Assembly: GCA_024275565.1 (NCBI GenBank)
Contig: JAJRYY010000091.1
Location: 1 to 59,525, forward strand
DNA length: 59,525 nt
Reading direction: 5' to 3'
From: Planctomycetota bacterium
GTDB taxonomy: Bacteria > Planctomycetota > Phycisphaerae > UBA1845
A program made the translations under genes and the position numbers. Below, piece by piece: positions 28,201-36,510 of this stretch. The notes beneath the pieces are model-generated. The model made no database searches and had not been told where the DNA came from. It worked only from the letters and a program-made list of their open reading frames with translations. Position 1 is the stretch's first letter. Each line of letters opens with the position of its first letter.

Positions 28201-29781
28201 TTACGACGACTCCGTATCACCATCCGCCTCAGCAATCCCCGAAACACCCGGAACACCAGAGACTCCCGGAACCTCACTCGGAACCTCAGCAACAGCCTCA
28301 AGCGGGGCAGCCTCTCCAGATTCCACACCCTCAGGCTGATCAACAACATCAGATTCGACCGACCCAGGTTCGACCGACCCAGATTCAACCGACTCAGTAG
28401 CGACCGACCCAGATTCAACCGACCCAGGCTCCACAGCCCCAGCCACCTCAGACGAGTCGACAACTTCTGACGAATCAGCAACTTCAGACGCCACGACAGC
28501 TTCAGACAAATCAGCAGCCTCAGACGATTCAGCAGCTTCAGACGATTCCGGAGCGTCGATCTGAACGACCGAATCACCAGACTCACCAGCCCCATCCTGA
28601 ATCATCTGCTGAGCTGCCTTCAACTCAGCCGCCTCAGCAGCAATCCGCTCAACACCAACGACAGAAGCAGCCACAATCCGCTCAGCCAACTCCAGCTCAA
28701 GACCCAGCTCCTCAGTCAATGGCTGAGTACCAACCTCCTTGATATCCATCAACGAAATCAAACCTATCGCCAACAGCTTATCAAGCAGGACGTCCTCAAC
28801 ACCCTCGACTTCCTTCATAACCCGCTCAAGCCAGTCCAGACTCTTGTTGTACTCAGCCGGTGTCAGAATATCGATGTCCCAACCCGTCAATCGAGCGGCC
28901 AATCGCACATTCTGCCCACGCTTACCAATTGCAAGTGACAACTGATCCTCAGCCACAACCACCGTCGCACGACTCAACTCAAAGCACAACAGAACATCCT
29001 GTATCTCAGCGGGCTTAAGTGCATTGCCAATAAGAATTTGCGACGATTCATTGAACCGGACAATGTCGATTTTCTCACCGCCAAGCTCATCGACGATGTT
29101 GCGAATCCGGCTTCCACGAACACCCACGCACGCACCAACCGCATCCACCTTGGCATCGATGCTCGCAACCGCCACTTTCGTCCGATAACCCGCTTCCCGC
29201 GCCAGCGCCCGGATCTCGATGATCCGTTCTGACACCTCAGGGACTTCAACCTCGAACAGGCGACGAATGTAGTCAGGATGCGTTCGCGTCAAGACAATCC
29301 GAACCTGATAGGGGGCCTCTCGAACGTCCAGAATCATCGCTCGAACCCGTTCACCCGCACGATGCGACTCACCGGGAATCTGCTCACTTCGAGGGAGAAA
29401 TCCTTCACCACGTCCCAGGCTGACGATCAACGCGCCACCCTCGACCCGCGAAATCGTACCAGTTACAATCTGACCGACACGCGTGGAGAACTCCTCAAAT
29501 ATACTGCTCCGTTCAGCCTCGCGGATCCGTTGAATCATGACCTGTTTCGCCGTCTGAGCAGCGATTCGCCCCAATTCACGCATCTCGATCGGACTACCAT
29601 CCACCGTGGCTGATATCACCCCGTTCATGCGATCGATGTCCACGACGACCTCATCTGTGTCGTAGGCTTTTCGAGCAGCCGACGCCATCGCCGTCTCGAT
29701 GTCGGTGAACACGACTTCCTTTTCTATGTTCTTGTCGCGACTGATTGAGTCTACAAGCCGCAACAGATCAGCATTGCTCAT
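28201..29781 (-). CDS. nusA: Transcription elongation/termination factor NusA
   Basis: The protein is 526 aa. It has the NusA N-terminal RNA-polymerase-binding domain, an S1 domain (RVGQIVTGTISRVEGGALIVSLG), then KH domains with GACVGVRGSRIRNIVDELGGE and SLAIGKRGQNVRLAARLTGW. The C-terminal extension of about 130 residues is acidic and Ser/Glu/Val-rich, built partly from 15-bp repeats. The start at ATG 29781 has GAGGAA upstream. rimP is not adjacent; an ABC ATPase gene and a terminator lie upstream. It heads the nusA-infB-rbfA gene set. Confidence 0.95.
   Translation of the reverse strand: MSNADLLRLVDSISRDKNIEKEVVFTDIETAMASAARKAYDTDEVVVDIDRMNGVISATVDGSPIEMRELGRIAAQTAKQVMIQRIREAERSSIFEEFSTRVGQIVTGTISRVEGGALIVSLGRGEGFLPRSEQIPGESHRAGERVRAMILDVREAPYQVRIVLTRTHPDYIRRLFEVEVPEVSERIIEIRALAREAGYRTKVAVASIDAKVDAVGACVGVRGSRIRNIVDELGGEKIDIVRFNESSQILIGNALKPAEIQDVLLCFELSRATVVVAEDQLSLAIGKRGQNVRLAARLTGWDIDILTPAEYNKSLDWLERVMKEVEGVEDVLLDKLLAIGLISLMDIKEVGTQPLTEELGLELELAERIVAASVVGVERIAAEAAELKAAQQMIQDGAGESGDSVVQIDAPESSEAAESSEAADLSEAVVASEVADSSEVVDSSEVAGAVEPGSVESGSVATESVESGSVEPGSVESDVVDQPEGVESGEAAPLEAVAEVPSEVPGVSGVPGVSGIAEADGDTESS
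28351..28430. repeat. 15-bp coding minisatellite in nusA
   Basis: Degenerate units around ATTCAACCGACCCAG encode GSVES/GSVEP repeats in the acidic NusA tail. The unit is a multiple of three, so copy-number change keeps the frame. Confidence 0.75.
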
Positions 29782-29860
29782 GTCGTATTTTCGTTCCTCA
29801 GTAAAGCCAATGCCTGCCAACCAAACCGGCCAGCAAACACACGGCACTGGTTACCTATAC

Positions 29861-29881
29861 AAAAAAAATGCGGGCGCATTT
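29861..29881 (-). terminator. Intrinsic terminator after the ABC ATPase gene
   Basis: On the minus strand AAATGC-GCCC-GCATTT forms a 6-bp stem with a 4-base loop, and a run of T continues from the stem (the plus strand shows A at 29861-29868). It lies about 130 bases past the ABC stop and 80 bases before nusA, which separates the two transcripts. Confidence 0.6.
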
Positions 29882-30013
29882 GCAAACCCACATTGCTCAA
29901 GATCAGATCAAACCAGTCGGGATGGGCGGATGACTTAGGACATCACACGCCTCCGACCACCGTGCCGAACCCTGCGCGACTACGCGCGACGAGCATTGGC
30001 CGACAACAATGAC

Positions 30014-31492
30014 CTATTCTTGTTTGCATGCTGCGGATCCATATCCATTCACACGCCCCATATTCAAACCCAAAGCTCCGGGCTGAAACAGAAACGCATG
30101 CGACAATTCCAAACGCACTTGCAACTTGCCCTCACCATGCGACAAGCCACCACCACGCACCACACCACTACCGACCTTGGCAACCACCTGCTGACCATCC
30201 GCCAGCACAAGGTACACAAGATCGCTATCACCACACGACTCGGACATCAACACCCGAGCCTCAACAAACGCGATCCCAGATGATCCGCCCCCACCATCGG
30301 GGGTACAGGATGCACCCTTCAGTCCAACCTTCTCGCCCCGACGCACGCCCTCGGATACACCACCCAGGCGAACATGTTCAGGACGAATGCCCAATACCAC
30401 CGATCCGGAACATTCCCGGCCATCCGAAACCAGCGGAACACCACCATCATCCCAGTCATTCAACCGGGATGCAAGAGCTTCCGGCAACCGAACCCGCCAG
30501 CCAGCCCCTTCCAGGAACATCTCCAACCCGGATCGCACCAAAGACCCTTCGAGAAAGTTCATCGGCGGAGAACCAAAAAAGCCCGCCACAAATCGGTCAG
30601 CAGGAGACGCATAAATCTCTCCCGGACTGCCAATCTGCCGAATCTGACCGTCTTTCATCACCACAATACGATCACCAAGAGACATCGCCTCCTGCTGATC
30701 GTGCGTAACATAAATACCTGTCATAGACAGGTCCTGCTTCATCCGCTTCAATTCAACACGCATCTGCGCCCGAAGCGGCCCGTCCAGACTCGCCAGAGGC
30801 TCGTCGAACAGATACACACCAGGCCGACGCACAATCGCACGACCCAGCGACACTCTCTGCTGCTGCCCGCCGGACAGCATCCCAGGCCTGCGATCCAGCA
30901 AATCGCCGATTCCCAGCAGACCCGCCACATCATCGACCCGTTTTCGTATCTCAGAAACCGGCGCCCGACGCATCTTCAGCCCGAACGCCAGATTCTCACG
31001 CACACTCATGTGCGGATAAAGTGCAAAACCCTGAAAGACAAACGATACATCCCGATCCTTCGGCGAAACGCTGATTAATTTCGCACCAGTACCATTGACT
31101 TGTCGCCGAACTATCCCTCGACCTGAAACATCACAGCCCGCTTCACCACGACCTGAAACACCACGACCTGAATCCCGACAACCCGTTTCCCGGCGACCTG
31201 ATACACGGCGACCTGAAACCCGGCGGCCTCCAATCAAAATCTCGCCGCACGTCGGATCTTCAAGACCAGCCACCAACCGCAGCAGCGTCGTCTTACCGGA
31301 CCCGGAAGGACCAACCACCGCGACAAGCTCGCGATCCCGCACTTCCAGCGAAACAGCATCAACCGCAACCACCCGAGACCGACCCACCAGTTGCGACCGA
31401 ACCGATCCAGACAAGCCCAGCAATGAACCAAAAGACCAGCTGCTCCCAACCTCAAAGACTTTGGAGACATCCCTGAGCACAACACCAGACAT
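30014..31492 (-). CDS. MalK/UgpC-type ABC transporter ATPase with repeat insertion
   Basis: The protein is 492 aa. It is the nucleotide-binding subunit of a sugar or glycerol-phosphate-type importer. Walker A GPSGSGKTT (about residues 61-69), Q-loop FVFQ (about 154), signature LSGGQQQR (about 206), Walker B VYLFDEP (about 226-232) and the switch His in THDQQE are all present. A regulatory C-terminal TOBE-like region follows. Between Walker A and the Q-loop a 45-residue Arg/Gly/Ser insertion (about 90-135) replaces the usual short loop; it is encoded by 15-bp repeats. The start is ATG 31492, with a GGGGG run 10 bases upstream; ATG 31501 is an alternative. Permease partners are absent from the window. 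Confidence 0.88.
   Translation of the reverse strand: MSGVVLRDVSKVFEVGSSWSFGSLLGLSGSVRSQLVGRSRVVAVDAVSLEVRDRELVAVVGPSGSGKTTLLRLVAGLEDPTCGEILIGGRRVSGRRVSGRRETGCRDSGRGVSGRGEAGCDVSGRGIVRRQVNGTGAKLISVSPKDRDVSFVFQGFALYPHMSVRENLAFGLKMRRAPVSEIRKRVDDVAGLLGIGDLLDRRPGMLSGGQQQRVSLGRAIVRRPGVYLFDEPLASLDGPLRAQMRVELKRMKQDLSMTGIYVTHDQQEAMSLGDRIVVMKDGQIRQIGSPGEIYASPADRFVAGFFGSPPMNFLEGSLVRSGLEMFLEGAGWRVRLPEALASRLNDWDDGGVPLVSDGRECSGSVVLGIRPEHVRLGGVSEGVRRGEKVGLKGASCTPDGGGGSSGIAFVEARVLMSESCGDSDLVYLVLADGQQVVAKVGSGVVRGGGLSHGEGKLQVRLELSHAFLFQPGALGLNMGRVNGYGSAACKQE
31116..31231. repeat. 15-bp coding minisatellite in the ABC ATPase gene
   Basis: About eight degenerate copies of CGACCTGAAACACCA encode pentapeptides of the type RRVSG, RRETG and RGVSG, inserted between Walker A and the Q-loop. 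Confidence 0.85.
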
Positions 31493-31557
31493 TATGCGCA
31501 TACCCCCACCGCCTGGCTGTACCGTTCTCTTTTCACGCACCGCCGATCTCGCCAGCC

Positions 31558-31585
31558 ATTATAATCCCACCCCGCAACCTGTCAA
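31558..31585 (-). promoter_or_regulatory. Consensus sigma-70 promoter for the ABC ATPase gene
   Basis: On the minus strand TTGACA (31585-31580), a 16-base spacer and TATAAT (31563-31558) match both consensus boxes exactly. The start site would fall near 31551, giving a 5' leader of about 50-60 bases. Confidence 0.8.
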
Positions 31586-31687
31586 TTCGACGCGATAGAC
31601 GCAAAAACCCGCCCCGGAAGCTCAAAATCCCCCCTCAACACCAGGGAATACCCACACATATTCTCAAGCAAATCGCAGAATATTGCC

Positions 31688-31709
31688 TGTGAATCTCTGG
31701 ATATTCACA
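31688..31709. promoter_or_regulatory. Possible operator palindrome
   Basis: TGTGAAT at 31688-31694 and its complement ATTCACA at 31703-31709 surround an 8-base centre, in the 376-base spacer between the divergent ABC ATPase and beta-helix genes. The spacing differs from CRP sites (6 bases between TGTGA and TCACA). The rest of this spacer shows no gene. Confidence 0.3.
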
Positions 31710-31868
31710 ACCATCCCATGATAGAATACACCCCGAACTGACCAGCAACTTCTTCAGAAGCAGAGGTTGGCAGTAGCTGACTTGATTATCAGACCATACA
31801 CCGTGTCACCATCTCGACACAGAGACACTAGGGCTGATCACGGAAATATAGGGGAGGATGCCTGAAAG

Positions 31869-33923
31869 ATGATGTTGAAAACAGCAAAACACCACCATGG
31901 TGGAATAACGTCGGCGCACACAATGACTACAGGCACGATGACCGCAGGCACGATGACCGCAGGCACGATCCTGCTAACCCTCTGCCTTGTGACGGTCTCA
32001 CTCGCAGGGGAGCTCAATCCACCCCCAGGACCCATCACGCCCACCATGAAGACCCTCACCGAAGTCGAACCAAGGACAGCCGTCCAGACGGTTCCACCCT
32101 CAGGTGACGCGGCACACAACATTGCAATACCCGGATCATATTACCTGACTGGAAACATTACCGGACAGGCAGGCATGAATGCCATCCGAATCAGAACCAA
32201 TGATGTCACGATCGATCTGAACGGATTCTCGCTCCAGGGAGCTGAAGGGTCACTGAACGGAATCGTCGTCGATCAGATCAGCCCAGGACAGCTCTACGCA
32301 AACATCGCCATCCACAACGGCGTTGTCAGCGGGTTTGGTCAAACCGGTATCTTCATCGATGCGAAAAACTGCCGCCTGAGCAATCTCCGCATCGATCAGA
32401 ACGGGGAAAACGGCCTATTCGCCAATTCAGCCAGCTCCATCGAGGCCTGCTCTGCCAATGAGAACACCCTGCACGGAATCGAAGCGGGCGTGGGCTGCAC
32501 CATACGCAACTGCTCCGCCACAAACAACGGTGGCGACGGTATCCGGGTGGCCAACGACTGCCACGTCGTCGGAAATACGTCCGATAACAACGGCCTTGAT
32601 GGAATTGGAGCCGGTGACGGTGCAGGCGTCCATGCCTCAGGCGATGGAAGCCGGATCGACAGCAACGCCACCACGCGTAACGATCGCGGGCTGGATATTG
32701 ACGGTGTCAACAATGTCATCATACGAAACACCGCAATTGGAAATGACAACAACTTCGACATTGAAAATGGAAACGATGCCGGTCCGCTCGGCAAAGCCAC
32801 TGCCGCAACAAGCCCGTGGGCAAACCTCACAGATGAAGTCCTGTGTGTCGCCGATGCCGGACCCAGTACGGGTGGCTGCATCAATGACCCACCTGTCTCC
32901 ATCAGTGGCGCTCCGACGGCCTCGGGCGGAACCCCACCCTACACATACCTGTGGTCTGGTACGGGGGCACAATTCCTGAACGACCCTGAGATTGAAAACC
33001 CAACCTTTGACCTCGTCGCATCAGGGCCCGGCACCTTCACACTATCCGTAACAATATCAGACTCTGCCGGCTGTTCTGACAGCGATGGAACCCTTGTGCA
33101 GGTCGTGAGCGGACCGACGGTGCAAGCTGGCGACGACCAGACCATCTGCCAGGGCGACCAGGTCGCTCTAAATGGTGGTGCTACCAATACTTCCGGCGTG
33201 ACATGGTCCTCCAGCGGTACTGGCTCCTTCATCCCGAACGCCAACACCCTCTCAGCCGTCTACACCCCAAGCGCATTCGACGCCGCTTTGGGGCAGGTGA
33301 CACTGACACTCACTGCATCAGCCCAACCCCCCTGTGCCTCGGACGCCGCAGACTTCATGATAGTCTCCATCACGCCAAGTCCGCTCGTGGATGCCGGCCC
33401 GGACGCGTTCCTTTGTGGAGATGGCATCGTCGATCTCTCCGCCACAGGCGGTAATTTCTCGAGTGTTCTGTGGGAAACCGACGGCGATGGCACGTTCATT
33501 CCTGACAATGCGACACTGGGTGCATCGTACGATCTTGGGCCCAACGACATCATCGCGGGCGGTGCAACGCTCACAGTCACAGCCTCTCCCGTCTCTCCCT
33601 GCGTCGATAGCACTCAAGACTCAGTCACCATCACGGCTGCTCCTGACACGCAAATCCTGGTGCATCCCGCGGACCGAACCGTATCACAGGGAAGCCTGGC
33701 GATCTTCAGCGTGACAGCCGCTGGTGCAGATCTGACGTATCAGTGGAACTTCAACGACGGCGAGGGGGGTGGTTTCCAACCGCTGCCAGGAGCGACACAA
33801 AGCGGCTTTGCAGTATCCAACGCCCAGTGTTCCGACGAGGGCTTCTATCAATGCGTCGTCACCGGTGGCTGCGGGTCTGTAACATCCACCAACGCCACCC
33901 TGACAGTCGTCGGATGCCCATAA
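31869..33923 (+). CDS. Secreted beta-helix protein with Ig/PKD-like domains
   Basis: The protein is 684 aa. AGGGGAGG lies about 10 bases before the start. The signal peptide has an odd n-region with a 15-bp-repeat-encoded TMTAG motif before the hydrophobic core ILLTLCLVTVSLAG. Residues about 80-300 form a right-handed parallel beta-helix, with NGIVVDQ, NCRLSNLRIDQNGENG and CRATNNGGDGI-like turns. The second half holds Ig/PKD-like domains (SGAPTASGGTPPYTYLWSG and VHPADRTVSQGSLAIFSV). It is an extracellular surface protein, possibly polysaccharide-binding. The next gene begins 1 base after its stop. Confidence 0.82.
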   Translation: MMLKTAKHHHGGITSAHTMTTGTMTAGTMTAGTILLTLCLVTVSLAGELNPPPGPITPTMKTLTEVEPRTAVQTVPPSGDAAHNIAIPGSYYLTGNITGQAGMNAIRIRTNDVTIDLNGFSLQGAEGSLNGIVVDQISPGQLYANIAIHNGVVSGFGQTGIFIDAKNCRLSNLRIDQNGENGLFANSASSIEACSANENTLHGIEAGVGCTIRNCSATNNGGDGIRVANDCHVVGNTSDNNGLDGIGAGDGAGVHASGDGSRIDSNATTRNDRGLDIDGVNNVIIRNTAIGNDNNFDIENGNDAGPLGKATAATSPWANLTDEVLCVADAGPSTGGCINDPPVSISGAPTASGGTPPYTYLWSGTGAQFLNDPEIENPTFDLVASGPGTFTLSVTISDSAGCSDSDGTLVQVVSGPTVQAGDDQTICQGDQVALNGGATNTSGVTWSSSGTGSFIPNANTLSAVYTPSAFDAALGQVTLTLTASAQPPCASDAADFMIVSITPSPLVDAGPDAFLCGDGIVDLSATGGNFSSVLWETDGDGTFIPDNATLGASYDLGPNDIIAGGATLTVTASPVSPCVDSTQDSVTITAAPDTQILVHPADRTVSQGSLAIFSVTAAGADLTYQWNFNDGEGGGFQPLPGATQSGFAVSNAQCSDEGFYQCVVTGGCGSVTSTNATLTVVGCP
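31929..31973. repeat. 15-bp repeat in the beta-helix gene signal region
   Basis: Three tandem copies of GCAGGCACGATGACC lie in the n-region of the signal peptide and encode TMTAG repeats. Confidence 0.75.
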
Positions 33924-33924
33924 T

Positions 33925-34644
33925 ATGCGACCTTACACGACAACCATGACACCGATCCTGCGCAGAACACTGAGACCGCGCACCACCCTGTCCATGGTGG
34001 TCTCTCTCGGCGCGGTGATGTCGGCGCTGTCGACAACAACATACGCCCAGTCCAACATAGACCCGGACCGCAAGTTCGCCTGGACTGAAAACGCAGGCTG
34101 GACGAACTGGCGCGACGCCGGCAGTGGTGCAGATGGCGCCAACGTGTCAGCCACCTACCTCTCCGGATATGTATGGGCGGAGAACGTCGGATGGATCAAT
34201 CTGGGTGACGGATCCCCCGTTGACGGCGTCCATTACGCCAACATCGACGACACCTCATTCGGGGTCAATATCGACTCTGAGACGGGCGATCTTTCCGGTC
34301 TGGCGTGGTGCGAAAACATCGGGTGGATCAACTTCGATACCGCTGTTCTGGGCGAGACCCGCGCGGTGTTCGACGCTTGCATACACACCTTTTCGGGCTA
34401 CGCGTGGAGCGAAAACATCGGATGGGTCAATCTTGACGACGCTGAACACTTTGTGGCGGTCGGTCCCTGCGGGTTCGGAGATTACGACTGCGACGGCACG
34501 GTGTGGCTGGACGATTACGCTTATTTTCTGGACCAGGTCTCCGGACCGGATGGCGAAACATTCTGCCCCACATTCGACGCGGACGATGACAACGACGTGG
34601 ATTTGCTGGACTGGTCAGCCCTCCAGCAAGCCTTCACTCCGTAA
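33925..34644 (+). CDS. Secreted GWxN-repeat protein with dockerin-like end
   Basis: The protein is 239 aa. The leader TTLSMVVSLGAVMSALSTTTYAQ is a signal peptide. Four repeats of the type YVWAENVGWINLGDG, LAWCENIGWINF and YAWSENIGWVNLDD follow. The C-terminus carries two calcium-loop motifs (DYDCDGTVWLDDYAYF and DADDDNDVDLLDWSAL) of the planctomycete dockerin-like kind. It begins 1 base after the beta-helix stop, so the two are probably translated together and may act as one surface assembly. Confidence 0.8.
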   Translation: MRPYTTTMTPILRRTLRPRTTLSMVVSLGAVMSALSTTTYAQSNIDPDRKFAWTENAGWTNWRDAGSGADGANVSATYLSGYVWAENVGWINLGDGSPVDGVHYANIDDTSFGVNIDSETGDLSGLAWCENIGWINFDTAVLGETRAVFDACIHTFSGYAWSENIGWVNLDDAEHFVAVGPCGFGDYDCDGTVWLDDYAYFLDQVSGPDGETFCPTFDADDDNDVDLLDWSALQQAFTP

Positions 34645-34659
34645 CGTGCATACCGTAAC

Positions 34660-34818
34660 GTGCGTCCCGGACGCACCTTCTTTGTTCCGTCGGTGGACGG
34701 CGTCTTCTACTATCCGCTCGATGATGTGTTGGACCTCCCGCCTGGCGAGGTCACCGTGAGTGTTGGCAGACGTGCCTTGCGTCTGGCGACACACATGAGT
34801 TTTTCAGGAAATAGGTGA
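34660..34818 (+). pseudogene. Possible truncated gene fragment at a cassette border
   Basis: The frame reads FFVPSVDGVFYYPLDDVLDL and continues for 52 residues with protein-like composition from a GTG at 34660. Its stop codon lies inside the inverted repeat at 34811-34825. It looks like the remains of a gene cut by the element that follows. No family is recognised; a chance open frame cannot be excluded. Confidence 0.35.
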
Positions 34819-34825
34819 CTGTCCC
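34811..34825 (+). repeat. Left inverted repeat of the exonuclease cassette
   Basis: ATAGGTGACTGTCCC is the complement of 36036-36050 (14 of 15 bases). The two border the exonuclease-BRCT gene. Confidence 0.75.
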
Positions 34826-34860
34826 TGGTTGGTTGTGCTGGCAAACTTTGAACTGGAGGA

Positions 34861-35877
34861 ATGATTGACATGCGCGATTTTATAGCAATTGATTTTGAAA
34901 CTGGGAACCCAAAAAGGGTTAGCGCCTGTGCGATCGGTTATGCCAAGATTGAGAATGGTGAAGTTACTGCATCGAATGGACACTTGATCAAACCGGTAGG
35001 CGGTCATGCACCTTTTCAATCGAAGATACACGGCATCAAAGAAGAGAACACTTTTGACAAGCCAGATTTTGGCGAACTGTTTCCAGACATAAAAGATATA
35101 TTCAACTTCCCACTGATCGCCCACAGCATGTTTGATAAGCAAGTTCTGGATGCACTTGCTGAGCATTTTGATCTGTCTCTGAGCGTCGAATACTTTGACA
35201 CGAGCGCCATGGCAAAAGTGAAATTACCCGACCTGAAAAATCATAAACTCAAGACATTGGTGAAACACTTTGAACTCCCGAAATTCAAACATCATGACGC
35301 CACAGAGGATGCAATCGCTTGTGCAAATATCTTCTTGAAACTTCAAGATGGAACCTCAAAAGAGTCACCTCCACTTCGAAGCGATGACAAGCAGGAATTC
35401 AAAAGGCTGATTTACGGTATTCTCGCTGACGATGAAGTGGACTATAAAGAGGCGTGTGCACTGCTCTATTGGTTAGAAGACCACGAAGCGATCGCGAAGC
35501 AACACGCCAATCTCTACATGACAACAAAAGCAGCATTAGCAGACGATCATCTTGACACCATAGAAGCTGCGAAAGTCAAGCGTCTGTTGATGGATATAAA
35601 TCCCTCGGGCCCGTTGTTAGGTGAAGTAGTGGTTTTTACCGGTGCCCTGATGATCCCAAGAAACACAGCTGCAGCTTTAGCGGCTGATCTCGGGTGCGAA
35701 GTGGGTACGAGTGTAACGAAAAAAACAACCCTGTTGGTCGTAGGTGATCAGGACGTCGAGAAGCTGGCTGGCCATAAGAAAAGCGTGAAACACCGAAAAG
35801 CGGAAGAACTCATATCGAAGGGACAATCTATCCGTATCCTACGGGAATCAGATTTCCAAGAGCTTTCTGGGATATAG
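34861..35877 (+). CDS. DnaQ-like exonuclease with C-terminal BRCT domain
   Basis: The protein is 338 aa. It starts MIDMRDFIAIDFETGN, which holds the first DEDDh acidic pair of 3'-5' exonucleases; AHSMFDKQVLD and HHDATEDAIACANIF carry the later Asp and His residues. A helical linker (about 170-250) leads to a BRCT-like domain with GEVVVFTGALMIPRNTAAAL and LLVVGDQDVEKLAGHKKS, like the BRCT of NAD-dependent ligase. The likely role is processing of damaged or foreign DNA ends, with the BRCT part binding DNA or phosphoproteins. Three lines counted by hand give about 37-48% G+C against 53-58% next door, and inverted repeats flank it, so recent transfer is likely. Confidence 0.85.
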   Translation: MIDMRDFIAIDFETGNPKRVSACAIGYAKIENGEVTASNGHLIKPVGGHAPFQSKIHGIKEENTFDKPDFGELFPDIKDIFNFPLIAHSMFDKQVLDALAEHFDLSLSVEYFDTSAMAKVKLPDLKNHKLKTLVKHFELPKFKHHDATEDAIACANIFLKLQDGTSKESPPLRSDDKQEFKRLIYGILADDEVDYKEACALLYWLEDHEAIAKQHANLYMTTKAALADDHLDTIEAAKVKRLLMDINPSGPLLGEVVVFTGALMIPRNTAAALAADLGCEVGTSVTKKTTLLVVGDQDVEKLAGHKKSVKHRKAEELISKGQSIRILRESDFQELSGI

Positions 35878-35888
35878 GGGACAGTCAC
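35873..35888 (-). repeat. Inner copy of the cassette repeat
   Basis: TATAGGGGACAGTCAC is identical to 36031-36046. The exonuclease stop codon TAG lies inside it. Confidence 0.75.
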
Positions 35889-36156
35889 GAATGGCACTGA
35901 CGCTTGTGTAACAAGGACTTACATCGATCTCTCTCTCAGTAGTTCGGCCCGTGCTTCGGCGCGTGGTTTTGTGAGTAACGCATGCTCCCTGGACCTGCGC
36001 TTGATTGCACGCGACTACACTCGTCCATAATATAGGGGACAGTCACCTACTTTTGGGGCGAATCCGAGAGTGATCCAAACCGGGCGGCCATCCAAAACCG
36101 GGTGGCTCGTCATGACTTGATGGACTGGATGGACTGCTTGCCTACCTGCGTCCCAG
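35889..36156. other. Spacer with the right cassette repeat, no gene seen
   Basis: About 140 bases separate the inner and right repeats, and about 100 more precede the transposase relic. No convincing reading frame, RNA gene or promoter is visible. Confidence 0.5.
36031..36050 (-). repeat. Right repeat of the exonuclease cassette
   Basis: TATAGGGGACAGTCACCTAC is inverted relative to the left copy at 34811-34825 and direct relative to the inner copy at 35873-35888. Confidence 0.75.
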
Positions 36157-36336
36157 CTTGTTGATTACCTGCGTCCCCGCGTAGCGATCACGGACTATGT
36201 CGACTATCGAGCGAAGGGCATGGTCATCGGCTCGGGGATCATGGAATCGACCTGCAAGCACCCGCCCTGCATGCGCCCGACCTGCATGCACCTGGTCGGA
36301 AAGCGCTTAAAAGGGCTGCGGTCGCCAGTGGAGCGA
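36157..36336 (+). pseudogene. Transposase C-terminal relic (ISKra4/ISLre2 type)
   Basis: One frame reads DYVDYRAKGMVIGSGIMEST and CKH, then a 9-residue insertion PPCMRPTCM and HLVGKRLKG. This matches the conserved region before the last acidic residue of ISKra4- or ISLre2-like transposases. The insertion is made by a short duplication, and the downstream sequence drifts out of homology, so this is a decayed fragment. It runs in frame toward the LipM-like gene. Confidence 0.65.
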
Positions 36337-36510
36337 GGGCGGAGCTTTGGCCATGACCGCGCTGACAGGCCGACGGATCAACGGTTGGCCATGGGTCGCG
36401 TCTTACGTTCGTGCTCCGACGCGAGTACACTCTTGCCCATCGTGACCAATGCCGAGAATACGCACCCCGCAGATGAGCAGATGAGCAGAAGAGCAGATGA
36501 AACGCCGACC

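Noticed and set aside
31688..31709. CRP-type binding site
   Set aside because: TGTGA and TCACA are 12 bases apart instead of 6, so a CRP site is not supported; only a generic palindrome is called.
36337..36510. Extended N-terminus for the LipM-like gene
   Set aside because: The upstream part of the open frame encodes transposase relic sequence, and LipM homology begins after 36511.
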